From: an uncultured Clostridia bacterium
Lineage (GTDB): Bacteria; Bacillota; Clostridia; Oscillospirales; Acutalibacteraceae
DNA: 64,000 nt
Direction of reading: 5' to 3'
Assembly (NCBI GenBank): GCA_947627725.1
Contig: CANQXE010000007.1
Span: 52,117 to 116,116, forward strand
The translations under genes were made by a program, and so were the position numbers. Below the pieces are notes generated by a model. It worked only from the letters and a program-made list of their open reading frames with translations. It was not told the DNA's origin and searched no databases. Of this stretch, positions 48,432-57,800 are shown in pieces; the stretch's first letter is position 1; each line of letters begins with the position of its first letter.

Positions 48432-49817
48432 TTATCTGTTTCTTCTCTGCGGCGGCGGAAGAAAATCATCAGGCGGATTATCCTGTCTTTCTGCACGTTC
48501 AATTTTCTGTCTGCGGCGTTTCTTTTTCTTCTTGTTATTATTGATAACAAGAAGAATATATACGATTACAAGCAAAATAACAGCTATAACCGCAATCTTA
48601 ACGGCTGTTGTTGAGAAAAATGTCTTTACGGCATTGATTACCTTTAAAAAGGTTGAAAGCTCAATATCCTTTGCCGCAACCAAATCAACGGTTGCTATAA
48701 CCTCGTCTCCGTAAATCACATTAGCCTTACAGACGTCCTGTCCCTTTGTAACAGGCGCCTTGAGAAGCTCGGGCTTGTCCACTGCTTCAATAATAACGGC
48801 TGATTTATCAAGCGCGGCGGGAACAATAACATTTTTATCAGCCTTTGCTACAAGCTGAACACTGTCAGCGTCTTTACCGTCCTCAACAGTAATTTCGCTC
48901 AGCACCTCATTTTCACTTACCAGTGTCGTGTATTTAAGACTGTCAAATGCCCACTCAAAAAGCGACTTCGCGTCAATAAAGGAGCATTTTGTTTCATATG
49001 ATTCTCCGTTAATTTTCTGTCTCGGGGACTTAAGGACAACGGCAAGGTAATTATAGCCGTCCTTTGACGCCTTAGTGATTACGCAGTATTCCGCCTCCTC
49101 TGTGGAGCCTGTTTTTATTCCCTGCGCATATTCATAGTAATATGAAACATATCCCGGCTGGAGCATTTGATTTGTATGCCCAAGCGTCATATCCTTGTAT
49201 TTCACCTCAGTGGCGGTTGAATATCTTACGAAATCAGGATTTTTCAGCGCCGCTATGGTTATCGTTGCCATATCACGAGCGGTTGTATAATGATTATTGT
49301 CGTGAAGTCCGTCGGGATTTACAAAATGCGTATCCTTACAACCGAGTGACTGAACATATTTGTTCATTTTATCAACAAAGGCTGTAACCGTACCCGAAAC
49401 ATATTCAGCAAGAACCTGACATGCGTCACAGGCTGAATATACCATTGTGAGATATAGAAGCTCATCGATTGTAAGCTCCTCGCCCACGGTTATGCCCGCC
49501 ACCTGCGCGCCCGTTCCGAGTGTTGCGTCAAAAGCCGACTGGCTCATCTTTGTCTTTGCCTGAAAATCCTTTACATTATTAAGGACAACCATCGCCGTTA
49601 CAATCTTGGTAAGCGATGCGGGATAAAGCCTTTCGTCAATATTTTTCTGTGCAACAACGGGATATGAATCATCGTCAAGATTTATCAGCATATAAGCCTC
49701 TGCATAAATCTTTCTGTCGGGTACATAAGAAGCGGCGTCCGCCGAAGCAAACGGCACGCAAAACAACGAAGTAAATAAAACGATAACGGTTAAAATATAA
49801 GAAAGTGTTCTTTTCAT
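48432..49817 (-). CDS. D-alanyl-D-alanine carboxypeptidase (PBP5/DacF family)
   Basis: This 461-residue membrane-anchored enzyme trims the last D-Ala from peptidoglycan stem peptides. A signal peptide (1 to about 27) precedes the catalytic domain: Ser68-x-x-Lys71 (PASLTK) and Lys235-Thr-Gly (GIKTGST). The SxN motif is changed: residues 128-130 are S-A-C, not S-x-N. A C-terminal beta domain is followed by one membrane helix (about 407-427) and a basic tail. AAAGGTG precedes the ATG at 49817. Confidence 0.92.
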   Translation of the reverse strand: MKRTLSYILTVIVLFTSLFCVPFASADAASYVPDRKIYAEAYMLINLDDDSYPVVAQKNIDERLYPASLTKIVTAMVVLNNVKDFQAKTKMSQSAFDATLGTGAQVAGITVGEELTIDELLYLTMVYSACDACQVLAEYVSGTVTAFVDKMNKYVQSLGCKDTHFVNPDGLHDNNHYTTARDMATITIAALKNPDFVRYSTATEVKYKDMTLGHTNQMLQPGYVSYYYEYAQGIKTGSTEEAEYCVITKASKDGYNYLAVVLKSPRQKINGESYETKCSFIDAKSLFEWAFDSLKYTTLVSENEVLSEITVEDGKDADSVQLVAKADKNVIVPAALDKSAVIIEAVDKPELLKAPVTKGQDVCKANVIYGDEVIATVDLVAAKDIELSTFLKVINAVKTFFSTTAVKIAVIAVILLVIVYILLVINNNKKKKKRRRQKIERAERQDNPPDDFLPPPQRRNR

Positions 49818-49821
49818 AGAC

Positions 49822-49850
49822 TTGACACCTTTATTGTAAAAATATATTAT
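49822..49850 (+). promoter_or_regulatory. Promoter of the metallophosphoesterase-like gene
   Basis: TTGACA (49822-49827) and TATTAT (49845-49850) have a 17-nt spacer. The -35 element overlaps the ribosome site region of the divergent carboxypeptidase gene. Confidence 0.75.
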
Positions 49851-49914
49851 ATTAATAGTTTATCATTTTTTATTATTGTTTTAAAGACTATTTTATATTT
49901 TTTTGGAGAAAATT

Positions 49915-50589
49915 ATGATTTACATAACAGGCGACACACACGGAGACATTTCATGCTTTAAAAACCCAAAGCTGTCCAAGCTGGGTGAAAAGGATATTGT
50001 AATTGTCTGCGGTGATTTCGGATTTATATGGGAGCCAAAAAACCCGACTGAAAAAAAGAATATGGAATGGCTGAAAAAAAGAAAGTACACCATATGCTTT
50101 GTTGACGGCGCGCACGAAAACTTTGATATTCTCAACTCCTACACACCTTACCGCTGGAAGGGCGGAAACACCCATAAAATTGCCGATAATATTTATCATC
50201 TTATGCGCGGCGAGGTTTTCACTTTCGAAGGCAAGACCTTTTTTGTTATGGGCGGAGGAGAAAGCGACGACGCCTATATGCGTGAGAAGGGCTCAACCTG
50301 GTGGGAAACTGAACTTCCAAACGCTGAGGAGCTGAAAAACGGCGTCAGTAACCTGAAAGACACAGAAAAAAATATTAATTATATTCTGACTTACGAGGCG
50401 CCGACAATCGCAAAGGATATCCTCAAGCAGAGAACAAATCAGAATATTATAATTACACCTCTTAACACTTATCTTCAGGAAATTATGCACAATGTGGATT
50501 ATATGCACTGGTATTTCGGCTCGCTTCATATTGACCTTAACATAAGCAAAAAAATGACAGCGGTTTTTAATGAATTTATTCAGGTATAA
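49915..50589 (+). CDS. Metallophosphoesterase-fold protein with missing metal ligands
   Basis: This 224-residue protein clearly has the calcineurin-like fold: MIYITGDTHGD (Asp7, His9) and IVCGDFGFIW (Asp34) match the family. Three later motifs are changed. GNHE is GAHE (Asn to Ala66), THCAP is TYEAP (His to Tyr160), and GHxH is GSLH (His to Ser203). In family enzymes these positions bind the two catalytic metals. The rest of the sequence is well kept, so it is not simply decaying. The ATG at 49915 follows GGAGAA; transcribed alone. Function unknown. Confidence 0.85.
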   Translation: MIYITGDTHGDISCFKNPKLSKLGEKDIVIVCGDFGFIWEPKNPTEKKNMEWLKKRKYTICFVDGAHENFDILNSYTPYRWKGGNTHKIADNIYHLMRGEVFTFEGKTFFVMGGGESDDAYMREKGSTWWETELPNAEELKNGVSNLKDTEKNINYILTYEAPTIAKDILKQRTNQNIIITPLNTYLQEIMHNVDYMHWYFGSLHIDLNISKKMTAVFNEFIQV

Positions 50590-50590
50590 A

Positions 50591-50622
50591 AACTCTCGGT
50601 ACACACAAGTGTACCGAGAGTT
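50591..50622 (+). terminator. Bidirectional terminator
   Basis: A 14-bp perfect stem (50591-50604 with 50609-50622) with a 4-nt loop lies between the metallophosphoesterase-like gene and the converging transglutaminase-like gene. Confidence 0.92.
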
Positions 50623-50631
50623 TTTGCTTTA

Positions 50632-53600
50632 CTATCTCTTAATTTTTACTATTGTCGAATATGCGGAATAGTAGGTTTTATTTCCAACCTTTTTATAGGA
50701 ACGGATTCTTACGTAGTAGGTTTTACCCTTCTTTAAATTTTTGAAGGTGTAAGCGTAATTAGTATTTTTCTTAACTGTTACTCCCTTAACACCCTTTTTA
50801 AAATTTTTGGAGGTTGAAAGGTATACCTGATAACCTGTAACAGTTTTATCCTTATTCCACGTAACCCTTAAATTTTTACTGCCTTTGCGTGCAACCTTGC
50901 AGGTTAATTTCTTAGGATTAGTGCGGACTGTAAGCTCTTTTACAGGACCATTATTTGTAAACGCCTTGCCGTTTACCTTACCCTTTATAACTGCGCGGAC
51001 TCTGATTTTATACTGGGTATTAGCCTTAACGGCAGTCTTTTTGCCCTTTAAGTAGACTGTTTTAATCCTATAAGAGGCGCCTGAGGTCTGACCAACTTTT
51101 TTCCAACACTTTTTACCTGTATCGTAAACCCAAATCTCATAGATACAACTGCTGCCCTGCTTTTTCCACGAAACATTTATATAGCTTTGTGTTGTAGAGG
51201 TCTTGACTGATGAAGGAGCCGAAGGATTTATATAATAAATAAATTTACCTGAGACGACTTTTGAATAATCTCCGATACCCGTAATTGTACCCTGATAAAC
51301 ACCAGGATTTGTCGCGTTGCCGCTAATCTTATAGTCCGTTCCGCTCTTGAGCGTTACATTACCGAGCTTAACAGTTGCCTTTGCCGTCTGCTTTTTACCG
51401 TTATAAGTTAAATTTGAGCCTGTAATCGACAGCTTGCCATATGCAATATTAAACTTCATTGAAGCCTTGCCCGTATAGTTGCTTATAAACTCAATATTAA
51501 CAGTTGCTGTTCCGACTTTAATATTGTTTGAATAAGAAGTAATTTTATAATCCTTACCGTTTACCAAGGTAATCTGCTTTCCTGTTGCAGTATCCTTAAG
51601 CGCAAGCTTGAAATCAGTCGGCTTAACCGCCTTTCCCGTATACTGATATTTTGTATTTGAGATAAGCTTGTTATTGAATAAGGAAGAAATATCGCTTCTT
51701 TTATCAATCTTATATGTCCACTCTGCAACTGTTCCCGCCTGAACATATTTACTGCCTGCAAGACCGATGATTCTGATTATACCTGAATTACCGTAATCAA
51801 GACCGCCTATAACCTCAATCCTATAATCAGTACCGCTCACTATTGCGGTATTACCGATTTTAAGTGAGGATAAGCCCCTTTCAATATCCGTGCCGTAGGC
51901 AGCGTTAATATTTCTTGAACCGAAATTAGCTAAATCAGCTTTATTAACGGTAAACGGAATTTCAATAAATCCTGTATAATTGCCCTTGTATACAACCTTA
52001 ATTGTATATGCGCCCGGATTTCGAGGACTTACATTCGTCTTTGAGACATCACTGTTCAGGAAACAGTACATATCATAATCTTTACTTTCAATCAGCAAAG
52101 TCCCCGAATTATCAAAAAGCTTTGCCTCAATTAAAATATCATTGCCAATAAAGCCCGCTTGCTGAGGTACTCTCGTAGATTCTAAATCATACTCCGCCCA
52201 ATCGCTCATATCAAGCGGAGATATAACAACCGCCTTTTTATGAATTACATTGCTCCGAGTAGTTATAATGTCAAAATAATATGTGCCCGCGTCGAGAATA
52301 AACTGATCCTCACAGGTATACTCTATTCCCCGCGCGAAATCATAAAATTCGCAGCTGTAATAATATCCCTTGCCATAAAAATCAAAACCTTCAACCGGAA
52401 TAAAGCTGTTTTCATTATTCTTGTCGATTTTATAACAGTTTCCGTCAGGGTCAATAATCATATAATCCTCAAGATTATATACGCCTGTATCAACATATGC
52501 TTTATCCGCGTCAGCGTCACGCCTGCGTGTTACAACAGTATAAAAATTATCCTCATTAATATCTGAAATTTCAAATTCGTAATCGCTCTCGCTTTGCTTA
52601 ATTGATTCATACTCGTCAAAAAGCTGCTGGTGATTATCCGGTGAATAATTTTTGTTGTCAGTACCCCTTAAGAAATAAGAATAATTAATAATTGAAAACG
52701 CATCCGATAATTTCTTGCTCTTCTGACAGCCAAAGGTAACATCAACCGCGTACCAGGTATAATCCGTATCATTGAAATCCTTGAGATATACCATATTCCA
52801 TGCATGAGGGTCAGACCTTGCACCGTCTGTATAGTCTCCCTTAACAATCTGACAGTCAATACCGTTGAGCTTGCAAAGATAATAGAAAACAAGAGAATAT
52901 CCGTCACAAACGGAACGTCCCTGATTACGCTTGTTTATTCTGTATATGCCCTGACTGTCTATTTGATAGCTTAAATCCATTGACTTATCAACATCAAATA
53001 TTTCAGGGTTATACGCTCCGTCAGAATTACCGAAAAGCGCTCCGTAGGCTGAATGGGAATAACGGTATTGTTCTGTGTCCTTTCCGACTGTTCCCTCATA
53101 GACATCCATATCATAAACGGTATTTTTAGCAATAAAATTATAAATTGTTTTTACGATATAATACTGCCTTTCATCACCTTCGGAATTTTTAATGGTTTCA
53201 TTATCTTCAATATAAACCTTATTAAAACGCTCCAGGTATGATGATATCATATCCTCCTCAAGCTTAGTTGTATTGTTTACTATATCTACATTCATCTTGT
53301 AAAAAGAATAGCTTTCAGAGGTTGTGTTTATTAATCCTGAATTACGGTTGAGGTGAGCCACACTCATAAATTCAAGATAATCACCGCCGTAAGGTGTTTT
53401 GTCATCATTATAAACCTGCTTATTTATCGTATTGAAAACAGTTTCCATACTGTTTGCGGAAGATTTTTTATCAACCATAAAATAAACGCTGTAATGATCC
53501 TCACGGTTATACATCGTACTGCGAAGCTCTACGGTAACAGTATCGTAATTTGCATTATCATATATACATTCGTGCCAAGCACCGTCCGAAGCTACCCAAT

Positions 53601-53781
53601 AGCTTTCAGTTGACTTGTCAACATAATATTTAGGTTCACCGCTTTGAACAGGCTTATTTTCATAAAAGTCTGACGCGTCAAGAGCCTGCGCGGAAACGGG
53701 CAAAACCAAAAAGCACAGAAAAAGAAAAGATATACACAAAATAACTTTTAATAATACATTTCTTAAATCTGATTTAGCCAT
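50632..53781 (-). CDS. Large secreted transglutaminase-like protein with Fn3 modules
   Basis: This 1049-residue exported protein starts with a signal peptide (to about residue 33, VSAQA). A transglutaminase/protease core shows Cys292 (RSVCDGYSLVFYYL), His326 (DPHAWNMVY) and Asp347 (AVDVTFG), the expected triad. Residues about 530-850 hold several MBG/Ig-like beta modules (for example YTIKVVYKGNYTGFIEIPF), and two or three Fn3 modules complete the C-terminus. It may cross-link or cut cell-surface peptides. The final module resembles that of the glucosaminidase at 39104. AGGGGGG precedes the ATG. Confidence 0.85.
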   Translation of the reverse strand: MAKSDLRNVLLKVILCISFLFLCFLVLPVSAQALDASDFYENKPVQSGEPKYYVDKSTESYWVASDGAWHECIYDNANYDTVTVELRSTMYNREDHYSVYFMVDKKSSANSMETVFNTINKQVYNDDKTPYGGDYLEFMSVAHLNRNSGLINTTSESYSFYKMNVDIVNNTTKLEEDMISSYLERFNKVYIEDNETIKNSEGDERQYYIVKTIYNFIAKNTVYDMDVYEGTVGKDTEQYRYSHSAYGALFGNSDGAYNPEIFDVDKSMDLSYQIDSQGIYRINKRNQGRSVCDGYSLVFYYLCKLNGIDCQIVKGDYTDGARSDPHAWNMVYLKDFNDTDYTWYAVDVTFGCQKSKKLSDAFSIINYSYFLRGTDNKNYSPDNHQQLFDEYESIKQSESDYEFEISDINEDNFYTVVTRRRDADADKAYVDTGVYNLEDYMIIDPDGNCYKIDKNNENSFIPVEGFDFYGKGYYYSCEFYDFARGIEYTCEDQFILDAGTYYFDIITTRSNVIHKKAVVISPLDMSDWAEYDLESTRVPQQAGFIGNDILIEAKLFDNSGTLLIESKDYDMYCFLNSDVSKTNVSPRNPGAYTIKVVYKGNYTGFIEIPFTVNKADLANFGSRNINAAYGTDIERGLSSLKIGNTAIVSGTDYRIEVIGGLDYGNSGIIRIIGLAGSKYVQAGTVAEWTYKIDKRSDISSLFNNKLISNTKYQYTGKAVKPTDFKLALKDTATGKQITLVNGKDYKITSYSNNIKVGTATVNIEFISNYTGKASMKFNIAYGKLSITGSNLTYNGKKQTAKATVKLGNVTLKSGTDYKISGNATNPGVYQGTITGIGDYSKVVSGKFIYYINPSAPSSVKTSTTQSYINVSWKKQGSSCIYEIWVYDTGKKCWKKVGQTSGASYRIKTVYLKGKKTAVKANTQYKIRVRAVIKGKVNGKAFTNNGPVKELTVRTNPKKLTCKVARKGSKNLRVTWNKDKTVTGYQVYLSTSKNFKKGVKGVTVKKNTNYAYTFKNLKKGKTYYVRIRSYKKVGNKTYYSAYSTIVKIKR

Positions 53782-53863
53782 AAAATCTCCCCCCTATCTT
53801 TTCCTTTAATATATTATATCATATTTACTATATAAAGTATATTAAAATTATGAACAAAATAAA

Positions 53864-53900
53864 AAGCGTAAAATTGTGAATTTGTGACAATTCTACGCTT
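53864..53900 (-). terminator. Terminator after the alpha/beta hydrolase gene
   Basis: A 13-14-bp stem with one unpaired base on each side (53864-53877 with 53887-53900), followed by a T-rich tract on the minus strand. Confidence 0.85.
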
Positions 53901-53906
53901 TCATCT

Positions 53907-54842
53907 TTAATGATTCAATACCGCTCTCTCAATAAAATCATTGATATAATCATATACCTCTTCTTTGTTGATTTCATTGAGAATTTCATGCCTTGCGTCA
54001 GGGAAAAATTTAATCTCAGCCTTTGTATGCCCTGTGGAAACAAGTCTGTCATAAACCTCTTTTACACCCTTTGTGTAATTTCCTACGGGGTCCATTGAAC
54101 CGCTGATTAAGAGTACGGGCATATCCTTATCAATATTATTTGCCCAGTCATCATTGTTGCACTCCATAACAAGATGTGCCAAATCCCTGTATCCCATCGC
54201 GGAAAAAGTAAATCCACAGTATTCGTCAGCAACATAATCGTCAATTGTCGCCTTGTCCCTTGAGCCCCAGTCATAATCTGTTCTGTGCTCAAACGGCTTG
54301 TCATACGCACCGAATCCGACTTTTTTAAGCCAATCTGACTTATATGTTTTACCCTTAACGGCACCGATAAGATTAGTAAGCGCAATACTGATTTTTGCAA
54401 GCGGATTTGAGCCGGAAGTACCGATAAAAACGGCACCGTCAAAGCAGTTTCCGTATTCATTGATAAAGCATCTCATAACCATACTGCCCATTGAATGACC
54501 GCATATTATGTAGGGCTTATCAGGGTATTCCTTCTTTGCAGTATTCATAAGCGTCTTGGCGTCCGCAATAATGTCCTTGTAGCCGTCATTATCACCGAAA
54601 TATCCAAGATGCTCCTTTTTTTGATTGGATTTGCCGTGATTAATCATATCGTTCATAAACACAGCGTATCCCATATCGGTAAATGCCTTGATACACTTTT
54701 TGTATCTCCCGCAATGCTCAGCCATACCGTGATGAATTTGCAAAACAGCCTTGATACTTTCCTTATCGTCAGGAGCCCATTGCCATGCCTTTATTTCACA
54801 CAGACCCGATTTACTCCTGAAGGAATATTCTTTAGTTTTCAT
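53907..54842 (-). CDS. Alpha/beta hydrolase, lysophospholipase/monoacylglycerol lipase type
   Basis: This 311-residue esterase-like protein has the nucleophile elbow GHSMGS, the acid in LLISGSMDPVG and the histidine in PDARHEIL, an intact Ser-Asp-His triad. HHGMAEHCGRY and NDMINHGKS match the Hydrolase_4 group that acts on monoglycerides or lysophospholipids. No signal peptide is present. GAGGGG precedes the ATG. It is the last gene of a minus-strand run with mscL 37 nt upstream. The actual substrate is unknown. Confidence 0.9.
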   Translation of the reverse strand: MKTKEYSFRSKSGLCEIKAWQWAPDDKESIKAVLQIHHGMAEHCGRYKKCIKAFTDMGYAVFMNDMINHGKSNQKKEHLGYFGDNDGYKDIIADAKTLMNTAKKEYPDKPYIICGHSMGSMVMRCFINEYGNCFDGAVFIGTSGSNPLAKISIALTNLIGAVKGKTYKSDWLKKVGFGAYDKPFEHRTDYDWGSRDKATIDDYVADEYCGFTFSAMGYRDLAHLVMECNNDDWANNIDKDMPVLLISGSMDPVGNYTKGVKEVYDRLVSTGHTKAEIKFFPDARHEILNEINKEEVYDYINDFIERAVLNH

Positions 54843-54879
54843 AAAATTTTACCCCTCTCGGATTAAGGCGCACAACTGA

Positions 54880-55332
54880 TTATTTTTCCTCCTGAATATC
54901 CTCAGCGGGAACATCATTCTCCGGCATATCAGATGTGCAGTGACAGCACTTAACAGCGTCAATCGGAATTTCACTCTTGCAGAACGGACAAATCTTGGTT
55001 GTCGGCTCCGGCACAGGCTCCTCTTCCTTCTTTTTACCGATAGTCATAGCCTTATTGACTGCCTTAACTATGCAGAAAATAATGAACGCCATAATTATGA
55101 AATTGATAATTGCGGAAATAAATGCGCCGTAGTCAATATAGTTGTCGCCGATAAGGTGAATTTTACCCTGAATTTCCGCACCGCCGATACAGTTAATAAG
55201 CGGATTGATAATGTTATCGGTAAGTGATGTAACGATTGCGGAAAAAGCGCCGCCTATAATAACACCGACTGCTAAGTCGAGAACATTACCCTTTGCAATA
55301 AATTCCTTGAATTCGGAAAAAAACTTCTTCAT
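54880..55332 (-). CDS. mscL: Large-conductance mechanosensitive channel with C-terminal zinc ribbon
   Basis: This 150-residue channel opens under membrane tension to release solutes. The start KKFFSEFKEFIAKGNVLDLA and the pore helix VGVIIGGAFSAIVTSL are typical MscL. The second membrane helix is near FISAIINFIIMAFIIFCIV. The C-terminus is extended by a small zinc-ribbon-like segment with CPFC and CCHC pairs, then an acidic tail. That extension is not part of the classical channel. Confidence 0.93.
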   Translation of the reverse strand: MKKFFSEFKEFIAKGNVLDLAVGVIIGGAFSAIVTSLTDNIINPLINCIGGAEIQGKIHLIGDNYIDYGAFISAIINFIIMAFIIFCIVKAVNKAMTIGKKKEEEPVPEPTTKICPFCKSEIPIDAVKCCHCTSDMPENDVPAEDIQEEK

Positions 55333-55378
55333 TTTTAAATCCCCTTTTCTTTAAGTTTCATTATGTAATTAAATAATA

Positions 55379-56245
55379 TCACATTATGCCCGTAAAATCA
55401 AATTTTGGAATAAACTTTTTATCCGCTGAGGACAGCTCCTGAATAAACAGCTTATCAATTCCCAGATTGAAAGCATAATTTACAACCTTATTATATTCTC
55501 TTTCGGTTATTGTTCTGTTAAGCTCAGGCACATCGCCGAGCATACCGCACGGAACGTACTGCGCCATCAGCGAAAGATACGTTTCGGGAAGATTTTTATT
55601 AAACCAATCAATAATTTCAATTGAAGAATTTGTATTTTGGGGCAAAATGAGATGACGGACAATTAGACCGCTTTTCATCATACCGTTCTCAAAACGGTCC
55701 TTTACCTGACTTCTCATTTCAAGTACCGCAGCAGACGCTTTTTCAAAATAATCATCTGCCCCCGAATAACGGTACGACTTATCATTTCTTATATATTTTA
55801 AATCGGGTAGATAAATATCAACTAAGCCTTTTAGATTTTTGAGCGTTTTGCACTCCTCATATCCGCTGCTGTTATATACAACAGGCACGGGGCTTTTCCA
55901 CTTGGTAAGCACATTTGCAAGCCTGTTTGCATAATGAGTCGGATTAACGAGATTTATGTTTTCCGCGCCCTGCTCAATAAGGCTTTCAAAAATTTCAATA
56001 AGCCTTTCGTCAGTAATATCGACGCCCTTATTATCTCTGCTTATTTCATAATTCTGACAGTATACACAGCGTAAATTACAACCGCTGAAAAACACGGTGC
56101 CGCTCCCGTTTTTACCGCTGATGCACGGCTCCTCCCAGAAATGAAGCGACGCTCTCGCGGCTCGGAAGGTGCTTTTGCTTTGACAAAAGCCAAATTTTCT
56201 TTCTCTGTCTGCGTTACAATGTCTCGGACAAATTGAACAAATCAT
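55379..56245 (-). CDS. Radical SAM protein, pyruvate formate-lyase-activase-like
   Basis: This 288-residue protein has the radical SAM motif in FFSGCNLRCVYCQNYEIS, where three cysteines bind a 4Fe-4S cluster. An N-terminal set of extra cysteines (CSICPRHCN and FGFC) precedes it. It resembles the COG1313 group of PflA-like proteins, whose substrates are mostly unknown. The ATG overlaps the rsmI stop by four bases, so it is made together with RsmI. Confidence 0.85.
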   Translation of the reverse strand: MICSICPRHCNADRERKFGFCQSKSTFRAARASLHFWEEPCISGKNGSGTVFFSGCNLRCVYCQNYEISRDNKGVDITDERLIEIFESLIEQGAENINLVNPTHYANRLANVLTKWKSPVPVVYNSSGYEECKTLKNLKGLVDIYLPDLKYIRNDKSYRYSGADDYFEKASAAVLEMRSQVKDRFENGMMKSGLIVRHLILPQNTNSSIEIIDWFNKNLPETYLSLMAQYVPCGMLGDVPELNRTITEREYNKVVNYAFNLGIDKLFIQELSSADKKFIPKFDFTGIM

Positions 56246-57063
56246 AACAACGCCTTGTAAATATCACCTTTCTTAAACGGTGTTTGAGAGGCGGTTTCCC
56301 TTGCGGCATTATTTACTGACATACCGCCCGCAACAAACTCATTTGCCATTTTAAGAGCGTCTTCAAAGGTCATTTCAGTAATCGGCTGAGACTTTTTTCC
56401 CTCGATAATCAAAACGATTTCACCCTTGAGCGAGCCGTTGCCATAAAGCTCACACGCCTCACCGAGCGTCGTTTTAATCACCTGCTCATGGAGCTTGGTA
56501 AGCTCTCGGACGATTGCGATTTTCCTGTCACCGAGAGTTTTATACAAATCCCGCAGGGTGTTAGCAAGCTTATGCGGCGCCTCATAGAAAATAAGAGTTC
56601 GTTTTTCATCTTTTATTTCCTCTAAATGCTCTCTCCTTGACTTTTTACTCACCGATAAAAATCCCTCAAAGGTAAAGCGTCCGCTGTCCATACCCGATAT
56701 TGCAAGCGCCGACGCAAAGGCAGTCGGGCCGGGAACAGCTTCAACCGCTATACCCATTTCATAACAAAGCGCGACAAGCTCCTGTCCCGGGTCTGAAATC
56801 GCAGGCATACCTGCATCCGTCACAATTGCGCAGCTTTCACCGCCTGCAATACGTTTGCAGATAATCTCTCCGCGCGCTCTCTTGTTATGCTCAAAATATG
56901 ATATCATTTCTTTCTTGATACCAAAATGATTTAACAGCTTTACTGTAACCCTTGTGTCCTCCGCGGCAATAAAGTCCACCGCTTCAAGCGTCTCAACAGC
57001 ACGCGGTGACAGATCGCCGAGATTACCTATCGGTGTTCCCACAACATATAATTTTCCGTTCAT
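56242..57063 (-). CDS. rsmI: 16S rRNA (cytidine-1402-2'-O)-methyltransferase
   Basis: This 273-residue enzyme methylates the 2'-OH of C1402 in the ribosomal P-site region. VVGTPIGNLGDLSPRAVETL, AAEDTRVTVKLL and VTDAGMPAISDPG are the SAM-fold motifs of the tetrapyrrole-methylase family. The length is normal. It starts on the last base of the trmN6 stop (TAATG) and ends overlapping the radical SAM gene, so the three are coupled. Confidence 0.95.
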   Translation of the reverse strand: MNGKLYVVGTPIGNLGDLSPRAVETLEAVDFIAAEDTRVTVKLLNHFGIKKEMISYFEHNKRARGEIICKRIAGGESCAIVTDAGMPAISDPGQELVALCYEMGIAVEAVPGPTAFASALAISGMDSGRFTFEGFLSVSKKSRREHLEEIKDEKRTLIFYEAPHKLANTLRDLYKTLGDRKIAIVRELTKLHEQVIKTTLGEACELYGNGSLKGEIVLIIEGKKSQPITEMTFEDALKMANEFVAGGMSVNNAARETASQTPFKKGDIYKALL

Positions 57064-57794
57064 TATTTATCGTACCCGTCGGCATAAGAGCCGTATATTT
57101 CAATCATCTCATCGGTAAATTTACCGTTTTCTTTTTTTATAATGAGCTGAGGCTCAACGCGCAAAAACGGCTTTGCCCCCTTCTGTCCCTGAACTAAAAA
57201 CAGAAAAGGCTGCCCGCCAGCCCTGTCCTGCACAAATCTCAATCGCTTCGGTTCAAGCTTATATTTGCGCATAAGCTCCAGAGTATCCACAAGACGTTCG
57301 GGTCTGTGGCACATACAAAATCTTCCGCCGTATTTCAGCAGATACGCTCCTGCCTTAACAGCGTCCTCAATATTACAGCACACCTCATGCCTTGCAAGCC
57401 TTGCGCTTTCTCCGAGTGATTCAATACCTGTTCCGACAGGCTTGTACGGAGGATTTATAGTAACGAGCGAAAACTCCTCCGCTCTAAAAATCCTGTCAAT
57501 CTCCCTCAAATCGCAGTTATAAGGAGTTATCCTGTTTTCCAAACCGTTTTCTTTAATGGAACAGCAGACCTGCTCATAAGCGTTTTTCTGAATATCAAGG
57601 CATGAAACATTATTTATTTTTTCATTCCTCAGCCACAGAAACGGAATTATTCCGCAGCCTGTCCCCATATCAAGCGCCTTGTCCCTTGCTTTAATATTTG
57701 CAAAGTGGGACAGTATAACCGCGTCTGTGCCAAAGGTGTGCTTATCGCTTACAGCAATTTTTATGTCATCCGACAACCGTTCAAATTTATACAT
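57063..57794 (-). CDS. trmN6: tRNA1(Val) (adenine37-N6)-methyltransferase family protein
   Basis: This 243-residue SAM-dependent methyltransferase has DMGTGCGIIPFLWL (SAM site) and the NPPY catalytic motif (VTINPPYKPVG). It belongs to the COG4123 group found beside rsmI in many Firmicutes. The start MYKFERLSDD at 57794 lies exactly where a strong promoter (57801-57829) predicts transcription to begin, so the mRNA may be leaderless; there is no ribosome site. The longer frame to 57821 would begin inside the promoter spacer. Confidence 0.9.
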   Translation of the reverse strand: MYKFERLSDDIKIAVSDKHTFGTDAVILSHFANIKARDKALDMGTGCGIIPFLWLRNEKINNVSCLDIQKNAYEQVCCSIKENGLENRITPYNCDLREIDRIFRAEEFSLVTINPPYKPVGTGIESLGESARLARHEVCCNIEDAVKAGAYLLKYGGRFCMCHRPERLVDTLELMRKYKLEPKRLRFVQDRAGGQPFLFLVQGQKGAKPFLRVEPQLIIKKENGKFTDEMIEIYGSYADGYDK

Positions 57795-57800
57795 AAAAAC

